A DNA stretch of 64,000 nt from Myxococcales bacterium (GTDB taxonomy: Bacteria > Myxococcota > Myxococcia > Myxococcales > JAKAPL01): the NCBI GenBank assembly GCA_021807105.1, contig JAKAPL010000007.1, forward strand, positions 1 to 64,000, in the 5' to 3' direction. The notes under the pieces were generated by a model that did not search any database, was not told the DNA's origin, and saw only the letters and a program-made list of their open reading frames with translations. Below, one piece after another: positions 9,334 through 18,893 of this stretch. Position numbers and translations under genes: made by a program. Each line of letters opens with the position of its first letter. The first letter of the stretch is position 1.

Positions 9334-11163
9334 TCACGCCTCCTCCGGGTGTCGCCGCCGCCATTTCGGGGTCAGCGCGTCCAGGACGCCGAGCCCGGTG
9401 AGCAGGAAGCCCAGGAACACCCACGGCGCGCCGGGGTCGCGGACGACCTCGAGGCCCGAATAGGTGGGGTCGTGCTCGTCGAAGTTCACCTGGTAGAGCT
9501 TCCACGGCCCGAGGGTCATCGGGCGGTTGACCGCGACGACGGCGGTCTCGGTCCGCCCGTCCCGTACGGCCGTGATCCGGCTGCGGTAGGCGCGGACCTC
9601 CGCCGGCCGCCTCTCGAACGTCAGCACCGCCGCCCCCGCGAGCTTCACGGCGTCCCCGTCCCTCGCCGACAGGAGCGTCCTGCCGTCCGGCCCGGGGACG
9701 CCGCGCACGTCCACCTCGACGGCCGGGTTCTTCTCCTGCGCCGAGGCGCTCGAAGGCCGGTGGACCACCCGCGCCGAGGCGAGGAGGCGGGAGAGCCGCA
9801 CCCGCCCGTCGAGGAGCGTGAGCCCGTCCGCGTAGGGTTGGACCGACCGGCCTCCGTGATCGACGACCGTGACCTCCCGCCGGGACGCGTCCACCGTGAC
9901 CGCCCGCTCGACCGGCGTCGCGGGGACGAAGCGATAGCCCACGTCGGGGACGCCGTCGTCCTTCTCGCCGTGGCCCGCGAAGTTCGCGTAGAGCCACCGG
10001 TGGACGAGCTGCCCCCCCGTCGTGATCTGGACCTCGAGCGTCGGGTTCTCGGGGCCGGAGGGGCGGTCGTAGGCCGAACGGGTCCCGATGTCGTAGCCGA
10101 AGCGGCGGAAGAAGCGGAGCGCCTTGATCGAGACCCCGCCGGGGAACCGGACCTCGCCGCCGGGGCGGACGGGCTGGGTCACGCCGTCGAGGGTGAGGAG
10201 GTGCTCGCCGCGCGCGGGCGGTCCGGCCGAGCGCGCGCCGAGCCGCACGGCCACCGTGCCGTCGAGGGAGTCGGCCCGGTCGCGGCCGGACGCGAGCAGC
10301 TCGTCCTGGCCGTCGATCGAGACGCGCAGCGCCGGCTCCCCGCCGGCGGTCTCCTCCAACTCGTCGTTCACCACGAGGTCCGGGTAGTAGCCCTGGACGG
10401 TGAACCGGCCTCCACCCGGCAGCCGGTGCCAGACGCCGCGGTCGATCGGGAAGCTCGCCGCGAGCGACCAGCCGTGGCCCTTCGGCCGGTAGACCGCGAG
10501 CCGGTAGCGGTCCTCGTAACGGTCGACGTCGAACTGATCGAGCTTTACGGAGAAGCCGAGGTCGACGGTCCCGGCGGGCATCCCGCTCCGGTCGAGGACG
10601 GCGGTCGTCGCGGCCGGGCCTCCCACGTGGAGGTCGACTCTTCCCTTGATCGCGTACATCGCCGACAGCCCACCCCCGGCCACCATGGAGAAGAGCCCGA
10701 GGTGGGCAAAGAAGAAGCCGAGGTTCTTCCGGCGCGGCGGCCACCGCTGGACCATCGAGATCGCGAGGCCGGCGAAGAGCAGCCCGACGAGGGCCGCGAA
10801 CCAGAACGTGTGCGCGACGTAGGGCAACCCGAGCCCGATGATCGCGCCCGCGAGCCTCCCGTACGCGGCGCGGTAGGTCTCCTCCGGCTTCTGCTGGAGT
10901 ACGATCGTGCCGATGGCCGCCGCCCCCGCGAGGGAGAGGAGGACCGTGGCCGCGAAGCCGAAGCCCCCGAGCCGGTTGCCGAGCCGCCTGGGCCGGGCGA
11001 GGCCGACGGCCGTCAAGCCGAGCCCGGTCAGCGCGGCGACCGCCACGAGCGCCGCCGGCCTCGGCGCGATGAGCCATTGCGCGAGTGCGCCGGACGTGAT
11101 CGCGAGGGGCGCGATCAGCGACGTCCAACCGGCCCACGGGCGGTGGCTGCGGGCTGTTCCCAT
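9334..11163 (-). CDS. resB: cytochrome c biogenesis protein ResB
   Basis: ResB-like architecture (N-terminal TM helices, large periplasmic domain, GPWKLYQVNFDEHDPTYSGLEVVRDPGAPWVFLGF), adjacent to ccsA. Confidence 0.82.
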   Translation of the reverse strand: MGTARSHRPWAGWTSLIAPLAITSGALAQWLIAPRPAALVAVAALTGLGLTAVGLARPRRLGNRLGGFGFAATVLLSLAGAAAIGTIVLQQKPEETYRAAYGRLAGAIIGLGLPYVAHTFWFAALVGLLFAGLAISMVQRWPPRRKNLGFFFAHLGLFSMVAGGGLSAMYAIKGRVDLHVGGPAATTAVLDRSGMPAGTVDLGFSVKLDQFDVDRYEDRYRLAVYRPKGHGWSLAASFPIDRGVWHRLPGGGRFTVQGYYPDLVVNDELEETAGGEPALRVSIDGQDELLASGRDRADSLDGTVAVRLGARSAGPPARGEHLLTLDGVTQPVRPGGEVRFPGGVSIKALRFFRRFGYDIGTRSAYDRPSGPENPTLEVQITTGGQLVHRWLYANFAGHGEKDDGVPDVGYRFVPATPVERAVTVDASRREVTVVDHGGRSVQPYADGLTLLDGRVRLSRLLASARVVHRPSSASAQEKNPAVEVDVRGVPGPDGRTLLSARDGDAVKLAGAAVLTFERRPAEVRAYRSRITAVRDGRTETAVVAVNRPMTLGPWKLYQVNFDEHDPTYSGLEVVRDPGAPWVFLGFLLTGLGVLDALTPKWRRRHPEEA

Positions 11164-11317
11164 AATCCAGCGAGCGCAAAAGCAAGCGTCGTGCCGAGCC
11201 GGCGATGCGTGAATTGCCCCACCGGCATCGCTCTTTGTCTCGTTCCTGCCGGAAAGAGTTGCGGCGGCCGTTCACCCGGAGGACTTTCCTGCGCCACCCG
11301 GCGGCGCGCGCCTGGGC

Positions 11318-12853
11318 ATGGCCGGTCTGGTACGGTCCTTGCTGTCTCCCGCCTCCGTGGCTTCGCCGATCCAGATGCTCCACGATGGCTGGAGCCGGCT
11401 CGAGCGCTCCCTGCGGGCGCGCATCCTCGTCCCCACGAGCGTCCTCTTCACCGCGACCCTCGCGACCATGGTCGCCGCCGCCGCCGCGATCCATGGCGCC
11501 CAGATCGAGGAGGCGGCCCGCGACCACGCCGAGCTCTCCGCGAACCTGATCGCCGGCACCGTCTCCGCCGCGCTCGCCGACGCGGGCGGCGAGGGCGCCG
11601 GCGACGAGCTCTCGTCCGCGATGGCGGTGATTCGCCGGCACCACGAAGACATCAGTTGGATCTCGTTCCTCGCCCCCGGGGGCGAGGTCGTCCTGTCGAC
11701 CCGGCCGGAGCTGCTCGGCTCGTTCCCCTGGCCAGCCGGGAGCCTCGCCGCGAAGCTCGTGGTCCAGCGCGACACGTACGCCGTCCTCCGTCCGGTCCTG
11801 GTCCCGCCCTGCCGCGAGTGCAGCGCGAGGCCCGTGCTGGCGGGTTGGCTGGAGCTCCGCTTCTCCCGCGCCGCCTCCCGGGCGGCCCACGAGCGGCTCG
11901 ATCGCACGCTGCTGCTCACCGCGGTCCCCTCGCTCCTGCTCCTGCTCGCCATCGCCTGGTGGCTGCTCGGACGCGAGGCGATTCGCCCCCTGCGGCGGCT
12001 GGTCTCCGTCATGCGGACCGCGGAGGAAGGGAGCTACGACGTGTTCGCGGACGAGGGGCGGCCCGACGAGCTGGGCCTCGCCGCGCGGGGCTTCGACGCG
12101 GTGCTCGCGACCTTGCGCAAGAGCCAGGACGAGCTGACGGCGGTCTACCGGGAGCGGCTCGAACGCGCGGACCGCTTCGCGCTCGTCGGCGAGGTCGCGA
12201 CCGGGCTCGCCCACGAGATCAAGAACCCGCTCGCCGGCCTCTCCGGCGCCCTGGAGCTGCTCGCCGAGGACCTCGCCACCGTCCCCGCGCACGCCGAGGT
12301 CGTCGCCGAGATGCGCCGCCAGGTCGCCCGGCTCGCGGGCACGATGGAAGCCCTGCTCGGCTTCGCGCGTCCCGGCAAGCCGCGGATGGAGCGGATCCTC
12401 GTCAACGCCTCGCTCGCCCGGGCGCTCTTCCTCGTCGAGCACCAGGGCGCCTTCTCGCGCATCCGCGTCGTGCGCTCCCTCGCGGCGGACCTCCCGCCGG
12501 TCTCCGGCGACGCCGGGCAGCTCGAACAGGTCTTCTTGAACCTCTGCCTCAACGCCTGCCAGGCGATGGCGCGGGACGGCGGCACGCTGACCGTGCGGAC
12601 GCGGGCAAGGGACGGCGGCGTGGTGGTCGAGCTCGCGGACACGGGGCCCGGCATCCCGGTCGCCGCTCGCCCGCGGATCTTCCAGCCGTTCTTCACGACC
12701 CGCGAGAAGGGCAACGGCCTCGGCCTCGCCATCTCGGAGCGGATCGTGAGCGAGCACGGCGGCCGGATCGCCTTCATCTGCCCCCCCGCGGGCGGCACGC
12801 TCTTCACGGTCACGCTCCCCGCCGCCGCGGGGGGGTTACGGGAGGCGGCCTAG
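11318..12853 (+). CDS. membrane sensor histidine kinase
   Basis: HAMP region, H-box ATGLAHEIKNPLAGLSGALELL, N/G boxes NLCLNACQAM, DTGPGIP, GNGLGLAI. Confidence 0.92.
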   Translation: MAGLVRSLLSPASVASPIQMLHDGWSRLERSLRARILVPTSVLFTATLATMVAAAAAIHGAQIEEAARDHAELSANLIAGTVSAALADAGGEGAGDELSSAMAVIRRHHEDISWISFLAPGGEVVLSTRPELLGSFPWPAGSLAAKLVVQRDTYAVLRPVLVPPCRECSARPVLAGWLELRFSRAASRAAHERLDRTLLLTAVPSLLLLLAIAWWLLGREAIRPLRRLVSVMRTAEEGSYDVFADEGRPDELGLAARGFDAVLATLRKSQDELTAVYRERLERADRFALVGEVATGLAHEIKNPLAGLSGALELLAEDLATVPAHAEVVAEMRRQVARLAGTMEALLGFARPGKPRMERILVNASLARALFLVEHQGAFSRIRVVRSLAADLPPVSGDAGQLEQVFLNLCLNACQAMARDGGTLTVRTRARDGGVVVELADTGPGIPVAARPRIFQPFFTTREKGNGLGLAISERIVSEHGGRIAFICPPAGGTLFTVTLPAAAGGLREAA

Positions 12854-13035
12854 GAGGCTGGTGTGAAATGGCTGCCTGCTGCGAAAGCCGATCCCTTCGC
12901 TGCGACGGGCGGCCTCGTCGCTTCGCTGCTCAACGTACTGCAAAGAGTACGTCTGACGCTGCTCACTCCTCGGGCGCCCGTCTCGCCTCGGTCTCGGTTT
13001 TCTCGCGACGGCACCCATTCACACCAGCCTCCTAG
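12850..13035 (+). repeat. ~186-bp palindromic interspersed repeat, copy 1
   Basis: Bounded by CTAGGAGGCTGGTGTGAAATGG ... CCATTCACACCAGCCTCCTAG terminal inverted repeats; central hairpin ACGTACT-gcaaag-AGTACGT; near-identical to 55417-55604 in opposite orientation. Confidence 0.9.
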
Positions 13036-13095
13036 CGTGCCCGGCGCGACCTGCCACGGAGGACCCTCCCGCGGCGGCCCGCCGAGGGGGCCCGC

Positions 13096-14445
13096 GTGAA
13101 CGCGCGCGTGCTCGTCGTCGACGACGAGAAGCTCATCCGCTGGTCCGTCGGCGAGCGGCTCGACCGCAGCGGCCACGAGGTCTGGACGGCCGAGTCCGGC
13201 GAGCGGGCGTTGGAGATGCTCGCCGAATGCCGCCCCGACGTGATGCTCCTCGACGTGCGGCTCGGGCAGCTCGACGGCCTGGAGACGCTCCGGCGCGCGC
13301 TCGTCTCCCGGCCGGACCTGGTCGTCGTGATGATGTCCGCCCACGGCTCGATCGACGTCGCCGTCGAGGCGATGAAGCACGGGGCCGTGGACTTCCTCGT
13401 CAAGCCCTTCACCCTGGAGACGCTCGACGCCGCGGTGGATCGCGCCGCCGCCGCCGCCGCGGTCCGCCGGCAGATGTCGTCCGCGGTGGAGCTCTCCCCC
13501 GGCGGCGCGGACGCCCTCATCGGCGATTCGGCCGCCCTGCGCGAGATCCGCGAGGTCGTCACGCGGCTCGCCTCGAGCAAGACGACCACCGTCCTCATCG
13601 AGGGCGAGAGCGGGTCGGGCAAGGAGGTCGTCGCCCGCGCCATCCACTTCGGCAGCCCGCGCGCGGGCAAGCCCTTCCTCGAGGTCAACTGCGCCGCCCT
13701 CCCCGAATCGCTGCTCGAATCCGAGCTGTTCGGCCACGAGCGCGGGGCCTTCACCGACGCGCGGATCCAGAAGCGCGGCCTCGTCGAGCTGGCCGACGGC
13801 GGCTCGGTGATGCTCGACGAGATCGGCGACCTCCCGGCGGGCGGCCAGGCGAAGCTGCTCCGCCTGCTGGAGGCGAAGAGCTTCCGGCGGGTCGGCGGCG
13901 TGCAGGAGCTGTACTCGGACACCCGGGTCATCGCGGCGACCAACGCCGATCTCGAGCGGCGCGTCGCGGACGGGACTTTCCGGGCCGACCTCTTCTTCCG
14001 GCTCGCCGTCGTGCGGATCATCGTGCCCCCCTTGCGCGACCGGAGGGACGACGTCCCGGCGCTCGCCGCTTTCTTCGTCGCCCGTTACAACCAGGAGACG
14101 AACGGGTCGGCGCGGGGCATCTCCCCCGAGGCCATCGAGCGGCTCGTCTCGTACCACTGGCCCGGCAACGTCCGCGAGCTGCGCAACGTGATCGAGCGCG
14201 CCTTCGCGCTCCACCCCGACCTGGATGAGATCCGCCCCGAGCACCTGCCCCCCACCCTCCACGCGCGCGACCCCGCGGCGTCGCCGGGCGGGCACGAGAG
14301 CCCGCTGACGCTGGAGGCGGCCGAGCGGAGGATGATCCACGACGCCCTCGGCCGCGCCCACGGCAACCGCAGCCAGGCCGCCCGCCTCCTCGGCGTGACC
14401 CGGGACACCCTGCGCTACCGGTTGAAGAAGTTCGGGATGGGCTGA
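13096..14445 (+). CDS. sigma-54-dependent NtrC/AtoC-family response regulator
   Basis: Receiver domain (VLVVDDEKLIRWSV, DVMLLDVRLGQLDG), AAA+ GESGSGKE, GAFTDA, C-terminal Fis-type HTH (NRSQAARLLGVTRDTLRYRLKK). Confidence 0.95.
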   Translation: MNARVLVVDDEKLIRWSVGERLDRSGHEVWTAESGERALEMLAECRPDVMLLDVRLGQLDGLETLRRALVSRPDLVVVMMSAHGSIDVAVEAMKHGAVDFLVKPFTLETLDAAVDRAAAAAAVRRQMSSAVELSPGGADALIGDSAALREIREVVTRLASSKTTTVLIEGESGSGKEVVARAIHFGSPRAGKPFLEVNCAALPESLLESELFGHERGAFTDARIQKRGLVELADGGSVMLDEIGDLPAGGQAKLLRLLEAKSFRRVGGVQELYSDTRVIAATNADLERRVADGTFRADLFFRLAVVRIIVPPLRDRRDDVPALAAFFVARYNQETNGSARGISPEAIERLVSYHWPGNVRELRNVIERAFALHPDLDEIRPEHLPPTLHARDPAASPGGHESPLTLEAAERRMIHDALGRAHGNRSQAARLLGVTRDTLRYRLKKFGMG

Positions 14446-14595
14446 GCCGCTCCCGGGGAGGTCGTGCCGTGCGCAGGCGCGAGGAGGCTCCTGCGAAGGG
14501 CGGGATGGGGACGCGGGTAGATCCAGGCTCCTTGCATTGACAGCCGGATGGATCGCAGGCGACAGTAGCCGCTCCCGCCCACCGGAGCCTTCCCG

Positions 14596-17500
14596 ATGCG
14601 CATCCGAATCGTCCTCCTCGCTCCCCTCGCCCTCCTCGCCGCGCCGGCGGCCCTCGCCGTCAATCCCGCGTGGCCGAACCCGGAGGCGACGCGCGACCAG
14701 CTCGCCCTCCCCCAGAACTGGCCCGACGACCCGGGCTACGGCTACCTGTACCGCGACACGTGCAGCTCGGGTCCGCTCAAGGGGCAGCAGGTCTGGCGCC
14801 CCCAGCAGGGGCAATGGAACCTCTGGGGCTTCTACCCGCCCGACACCGAGGACCCCTGCGGCGATCCGAACTCGATGCCGTGGCTGCTCGGGAAGACCCT
14901 CTCGCCGCAGGAGCGGGCGGTGATGCGGGGGACGGGCATGTCCGCGGACGTGGCCTGGACCATGACCACCGGCGACCCCCGGGTGATCATCGCCGTCCAC
15001 GACTCGGGTGCCGAGTGGGACGACCGCGACCTCGTCAACAAGTGGTATCTGAACAAGGGGGAGCTGCCGGTGCCGCTGCACGCGGACGGCACGCCCTGCG
15101 CGGACTACGACTGCAACGGGGACGGCGTCTTCAACGTGCTCGACTACACCTCCGGCCGCGGTCACGATCAGCCGGACATCTCCATCGTCACCGACCCGCG
15201 CATCACCGGCTTTCCGTGCCCCGCGAGCCTGCCGAACTGCAAGCCCGGCGGCGACACGAACGGCAACGGCATCCTCGACCCCGAGGACCTGATCGTCATC
15301 TTCTCCGACGGGAAGGACAACGATCACGACGGGTTCGTGGACGACATCTGCGGCTGGGACTTCTTCCAGGGCGACAACGACCCGTTCGACGACGTCCACT
15401 ACGGCCACGGCACGGGCGAGGCGGAGGACTCGTCCGCCGAGGCGAACAACGGCATCGGCAACGCGGGCGTCTGCGCCGACTGCCGCGTCCTGCCGGTCCG
15501 GGTGGGCGACAGCTTCATCGCCGACGCGAGCCACTTCGGCGAGGGCGTCCTCTTCTCCCTGTCCCAGGGGGCGAGCGTGATCCAGGAGGCGCTGGGGACG
15601 CTCGACAACTCGCCGCTCATGCAGCGGGCGATCGACGCCGCCTACGCGCAGGGCGCCATCATCATCGCCTCGGCCGCGGACGAGGACAGCCAGCACCACA
15701 ACTACCCGTCGAACGCCGAGCACACCTTCGTCGTCCACGCCATCCGCAACGACAACCAGCCCCAGGACGCGACCTCGTTCATCCGCTTCAACGACTGCTC
15801 CAACGGCGGCGCCCACCTGGAGCTGTCCACCCCGGGGGCCTCGTGCTCGTCGGAGGCGACCGGCAAGAGCGCCGGCCACGCGGGGCTCGTCTACTCGGCG
15901 ATGCTGAAGTTCCACCCGAAGGATCCGCCCCTCTCCGCGGCGGAGGTCATGCAGCTCATGCAGCAGACCTCCGAGGACATCGACGTGCCCGGCTCCGCGA
16001 CCGACCCGACGCTCTATCCCTCGGGGCCCGGCTGGGACCTCTGGTTCGGCTTCGGCCGCAACGACGTGGGCGCCTCGGTCGCCGCGGTCCGCGACGGGGC
16101 GATCCCGCCGGAGGTGGACGTGACCTCGCCGCGCTGGTTCGAGACGGTGGATCCGTCGCAGACCCCGAGCCTCACGATCGTCGGGCGGGTCGCCGCGCGC
16201 CGGGCGGCCTCGTTCGACTACCAGGTGCAGGCGGCGGCCGGAGTGCAGCCGGCCCCCTCGGCCTTCGTGACCGTGGGGGGCGCCAAGGGGCTCTCGTCCC
16301 CGGTCGACGGCACGCTCGGGACCGCGGACCTCGCGAGCCTGATGCCGGACGCCGAGGCGGCCGCGACGATGGACGTGAACCAGTTCGCCGCGACCGTCGT
16401 GGTCACCGCCGTCGCCCACTACGGCGGGGCCATCGGGGACGTGACCGGGACGTTCCGCAAGAGCTTCTTCATCCACCGCGACCCGGATCTCTTCGCCGGC
16501 TTCCCCCTCTGGCTGGGCGCCTCGGGCGAATCCTCCCCGCACTTCGTGGACCTCGACGGCACGGGGCAGCACGACACGCTCGTCGTCGCGACGGCGGACG
16601 GCCGCGTCCACGCGATCGAGGCGGACGGGAGCGAGCGGCCGGGCTGGCCCGTAGAGACCGCGCCGCTGCCCGACGTCGCCGCGAACCCCGCGGTGCCCGC
16701 CTACGGCCCCGGCGGGCCGGCGGCGGGGACCGCGCAGGCGATCGACGCGACCGTCGCCGCCGGCAGCCTCCACGGCGATGGGACGATCCAGGTCGTCGCC
16801 GCCACCAACGACGGCGCGCTCTGGGCGTGGAACGCCGACGGCTCGGTCGTCTCCGGCTTCCCGGTCCACGCCGACCCGAGCCACTACCTCGATGGGACGA
16901 ACGACACGACCGACGGCGACGGCATGCAGATCGTCTACAACCTCGGGAAGGGGTTCTTCGCCTCGCCCGCGCTCGCCGATCTCGACGGGAACGGCAGGCT
17001 GTCGATCATCGCGCCGGGCGAGGACGGCTGGCTCTACGTCTGGGACGACAAGGGCAACCCCCGCCTCGGCTTTCCGGTCGAGATCTTCGACCCGGAGGGC
17101 GGCGCGGCGGAGGGGGTGAAGAAGATCATGCACGGGCGCCTCATGACCACGGCCGCGGTGGGCGACATCAACGGGGACGGCAAGCCGGAGATCGTGATCG
17201 GGTCCAACGAGGTGTACGGGACCGGGGGCAGCCGGGCGTACGCGGTCTGGGCCGACGGGGCCGCCCACGCGGGAGGGCCCTTCCTCCCCGGCTGGCCGGT
17301 CCGCCTCAAGGGGCTCGAGAACGACTTCCTGCCCGACGTGGGGCAGGGGACTCCCAACTGCGCCGCCCTCGCCGATCTCGAGGGGAAGGGGACGCTCGAC
17401 GTGGAGATCAACGGCATGACCGCGGCGCCGACGTTCTTCGACGGGGCGGGCCGGCTGTTGGGCGTGGCCGACGACGCGAACGTGGGGGTGAAGGCGACGA

Positions 17501-18222
17501 GCCAGGATCTGCCCTACCTCATCGCGATCAGCTACGGCTCGTTCGCCGACGTGGACGGCGACGGCAAGGTCGACTTCGTGGACGGGACCGTCGGCGCCCA
17601 GTACGCGATGAACGGCCTCTCCGGCGCGATCCGCGCGACGCCCTCCCACACGGTCAGCGCCTGGGCCGTGCAGCGGGCCGCCGCGGGGGGCGCGACGAGC
17701 TTCACCGCGGAGCCGTTGCCCGGCTTCCCCGCCCTCACCGCGGACTTCCAGTTCTTCGCGAACTACGCCGTCGCGGACATCGACGGCGACGGGAGGAACG
17801 AGATCCTCTCGGGCAGCGGCGTCTACCTGGCCACCGCGTTCCGCGCCGACGGGAGCCAGCCGGACGGCTGGCCGAAGAACACCGGCGGCTGGATCATCGC
17901 GACCCCCGCGGTCGGCGACCTCGACGGGGACGGTAAGATCGACGTGGCGACGAACACGCGCGAGGGCTGGCTCTACGTCTGGCACGGCAAGGGGCTCGCG
18001 AGCCAGAAGATCGAGTGGGAGAGCTTCCACCACGACGCGCAGAACACGGGCAACTACTCGACGCCGCTGCCGGTGCGGCACGGCCCCACCAGCACGACGA
18101 CGACGTCCCCGCCGGCCTCCAGGAAGGGCGGCTGCGGCTGCGGGAGCCCCGGCGCGGACGGCTCTCTCGCGCTCCTCTCGGCGCTCGTACTCCTCACCAC
18201 GCGCCGGCGCGCGCGGGCGTGA
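14596..18222 (+). CDS. S8 (subtilisin-like) peptidase with FG-GAP/VCBS-like repeats and MYXO-CTERM-like C-terminus
   Basis: VHDSGAEWDDRDL (Asp), YGHGTG (His), GKSAGHAG (Ser) triad positions; repeated DLDGDGK..I motifs; C-terminus GGCGCGSPGADGSLALLSALVLLTTRRRARA. Confidence 0.85.
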   Translation: MRIRIVLLAPLALLAAPAALAVNPAWPNPEATRDQLALPQNWPDDPGYGYLYRDTCSSGPLKGQQVWRPQQGQWNLWGFYPPDTEDPCGDPNSMPWLLGKTLSPQERAVMRGTGMSADVAWTMTTGDPRVIIAVHDSGAEWDDRDLVNKWYLNKGELPVPLHADGTPCADYDCNGDGVFNVLDYTSGRGHDQPDISIVTDPRITGFPCPASLPNCKPGGDTNGNGILDPEDLIVIFSDGKDNDHDGFVDDICGWDFFQGDNDPFDDVHYGHGTGEAEDSSAEANNGIGNAGVCADCRVLPVRVGDSFIADASHFGEGVLFSLSQGASVIQEALGTLDNSPLMQRAIDAAYAQGAIIIASAADEDSQHHNYPSNAEHTFVVHAIRNDNQPQDATSFIRFNDCSNGGAHLELSTPGASCSSEATGKSAGHAGLVYSAMLKFHPKDPPLSAAEVMQLMQQTSEDIDVPGSATDPTLYPSGPGWDLWFGFGRNDVGASVAAVRDGAIPPEVDVTSPRWFETVDPSQTPSLTIVGRVAARRAASFDYQVQAAAGVQPAPSAFVTVGGAKGLSSPVDGTLGTADLASLMPDAEAAATMDVNQFAATVVVTAVAHYGGAIGDVTGTFRKSFFIHRDPDLFAGFPLWLGASGESSPHFVDLDGTGQHDTLVVATADGRVHAIEADGSERPGWPVETAPLPDVAANPAVPAYGPGGPAAGTAQAIDATVAAGSLHGDGTIQVVAATNDGALWAWNADGSVVSGFPVHADPSHYLDGTNDTTDGDGMQIVYNLGKGFFASPALADLDGNGRLSIIAPGEDGWLYVWDDKGNPRLGFPVEIFDPEGGAAEGVKKIMHGRLMTTAAVGDINGDGKPEIVIGSNEVYGTGGSRAYAVWADGAAHAGGPFLPGWPVRLKGLENDFLPDVGQGTPNCAALADLEGKGTLDVEINGMTAAPTFFDGAGRLLGVADDANVGVKATSQDLPYLIAISYGSFADVDGDGKVDFVDGTVGAQYAMNGLSGAIRATPSHTVSAWAVQRAAAGGATSFTAEPLPGFPALTADFQFFANYAVADIDGDGRNEILSGSGVYLATAFRADGSQPDGWPKNTGGWIIATPAVGDLDGDGKIDVATNTREGWLYVWHGKGLASQKIEWESFHHDAQNTGNYSTPLPVRHGPTSTTTTSPPASRKGGCGCGSPGADGSLALLSALVLLTTRRRARA

Positions 18223-18287
18223 CCCGCGGCGAGGCCGGTCGGGAGGAGGGCCCGCCCCGCCCGGCCTCGATTCGTCGCGCGGCGCCG

Positions 18288-18893
18288 TCAGGGCGCCCCC
18301 CTCCACCCCAGGCCGCCGACGTAGATCTCCCGTGACCCCGCGCGCGTGGCCTCGGGCCGCACGCGCTGGACGCGCTGGAACCTCGGCTTCAACTCGCGGG
18401 CGACGAACGGGTCGAGGTCGGGTCCCATGAAGGCCTTGACCACGAGCGCGCCGCCGGGGCGCAGCGCCCGCGTCGCGACGGAGAGCGCCACCGCGACCAG
18501 CGCGAGCGAGCGGGCGCAGTCGGTCTCGTGGACGCCGGTCGTCTTGGGGGCCATGTCCGAGGCGACGAGCGCGAAGCCCCGCGGGGCGAGCGCGCGGGCG
18601 GCCTCCACGACCGCCGGATCGCGCAGGTCGCCCGCGAGGGTCGTGACGTTCGGGCCCACGGCGGCGATCGGCTCGAGGTCGACGCCCACGACCCGGCCCG
18701 TGGGGCCGGCGAGCCGGGCGAAGACCTGGAGCCAGCCTCCCGGCGCGGCGCCGAGGTCGAGGACGGCGGCCCCGGCGAGCGGCTCGAGCGGGAGCCGGCG
18801 CAGCAGCTCCTCGATCTTGAAGGCCGAACGGGCCCGCCGCCCCTGCTCCTTGGCGAGGCGATAGAAGCGATCCTTGGGTTGGTAGCGCGCCAC
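18288..18893 (-). CDS. rlmE: RlmE/FtsJ-family 23S rRNA methyltransferase
   Basis: RYQPKDRFYRLAKEQGRRARSAFKIEELL, VLDLGAAPGGW, VASDMAPKTTG; likely GTG start at 18893. Confidence 0.88.
   Translation of the reverse strand: MARYQPKDRFYRLAKEQGRRARSAFKIEELLRRLPLEPLAGAAVLDLGAAPGGWLQVFARLAGPTGRVVGVDLEPIAAVGPNVTTLAGDLRDPAVVEAARALAPRGFALVASDMAPKTTGVHETDCARSLALVAVALSVATRALRPGGALVVKAFMGPDLDPFVARELKPRFQRVQRVRPEATRAGSREIYVGGLGWRGAP

Noticed and set aside
8501-12757. 1418-aa minus-strand ORF spanning ccsA, resB and the histidine kinase
   Set aside because: Shifted frame of real genes; low-complexity Arg/Ala/Gly composition.
12850-18306. 1818-aa minus-strand ORF antisense to the response regulator and protease
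   Set aside because: Arg/Pro/Gly/Val-rich mirror-frame translation typical of very high GC codon bias; the opposite strand carries clear domain motifs.
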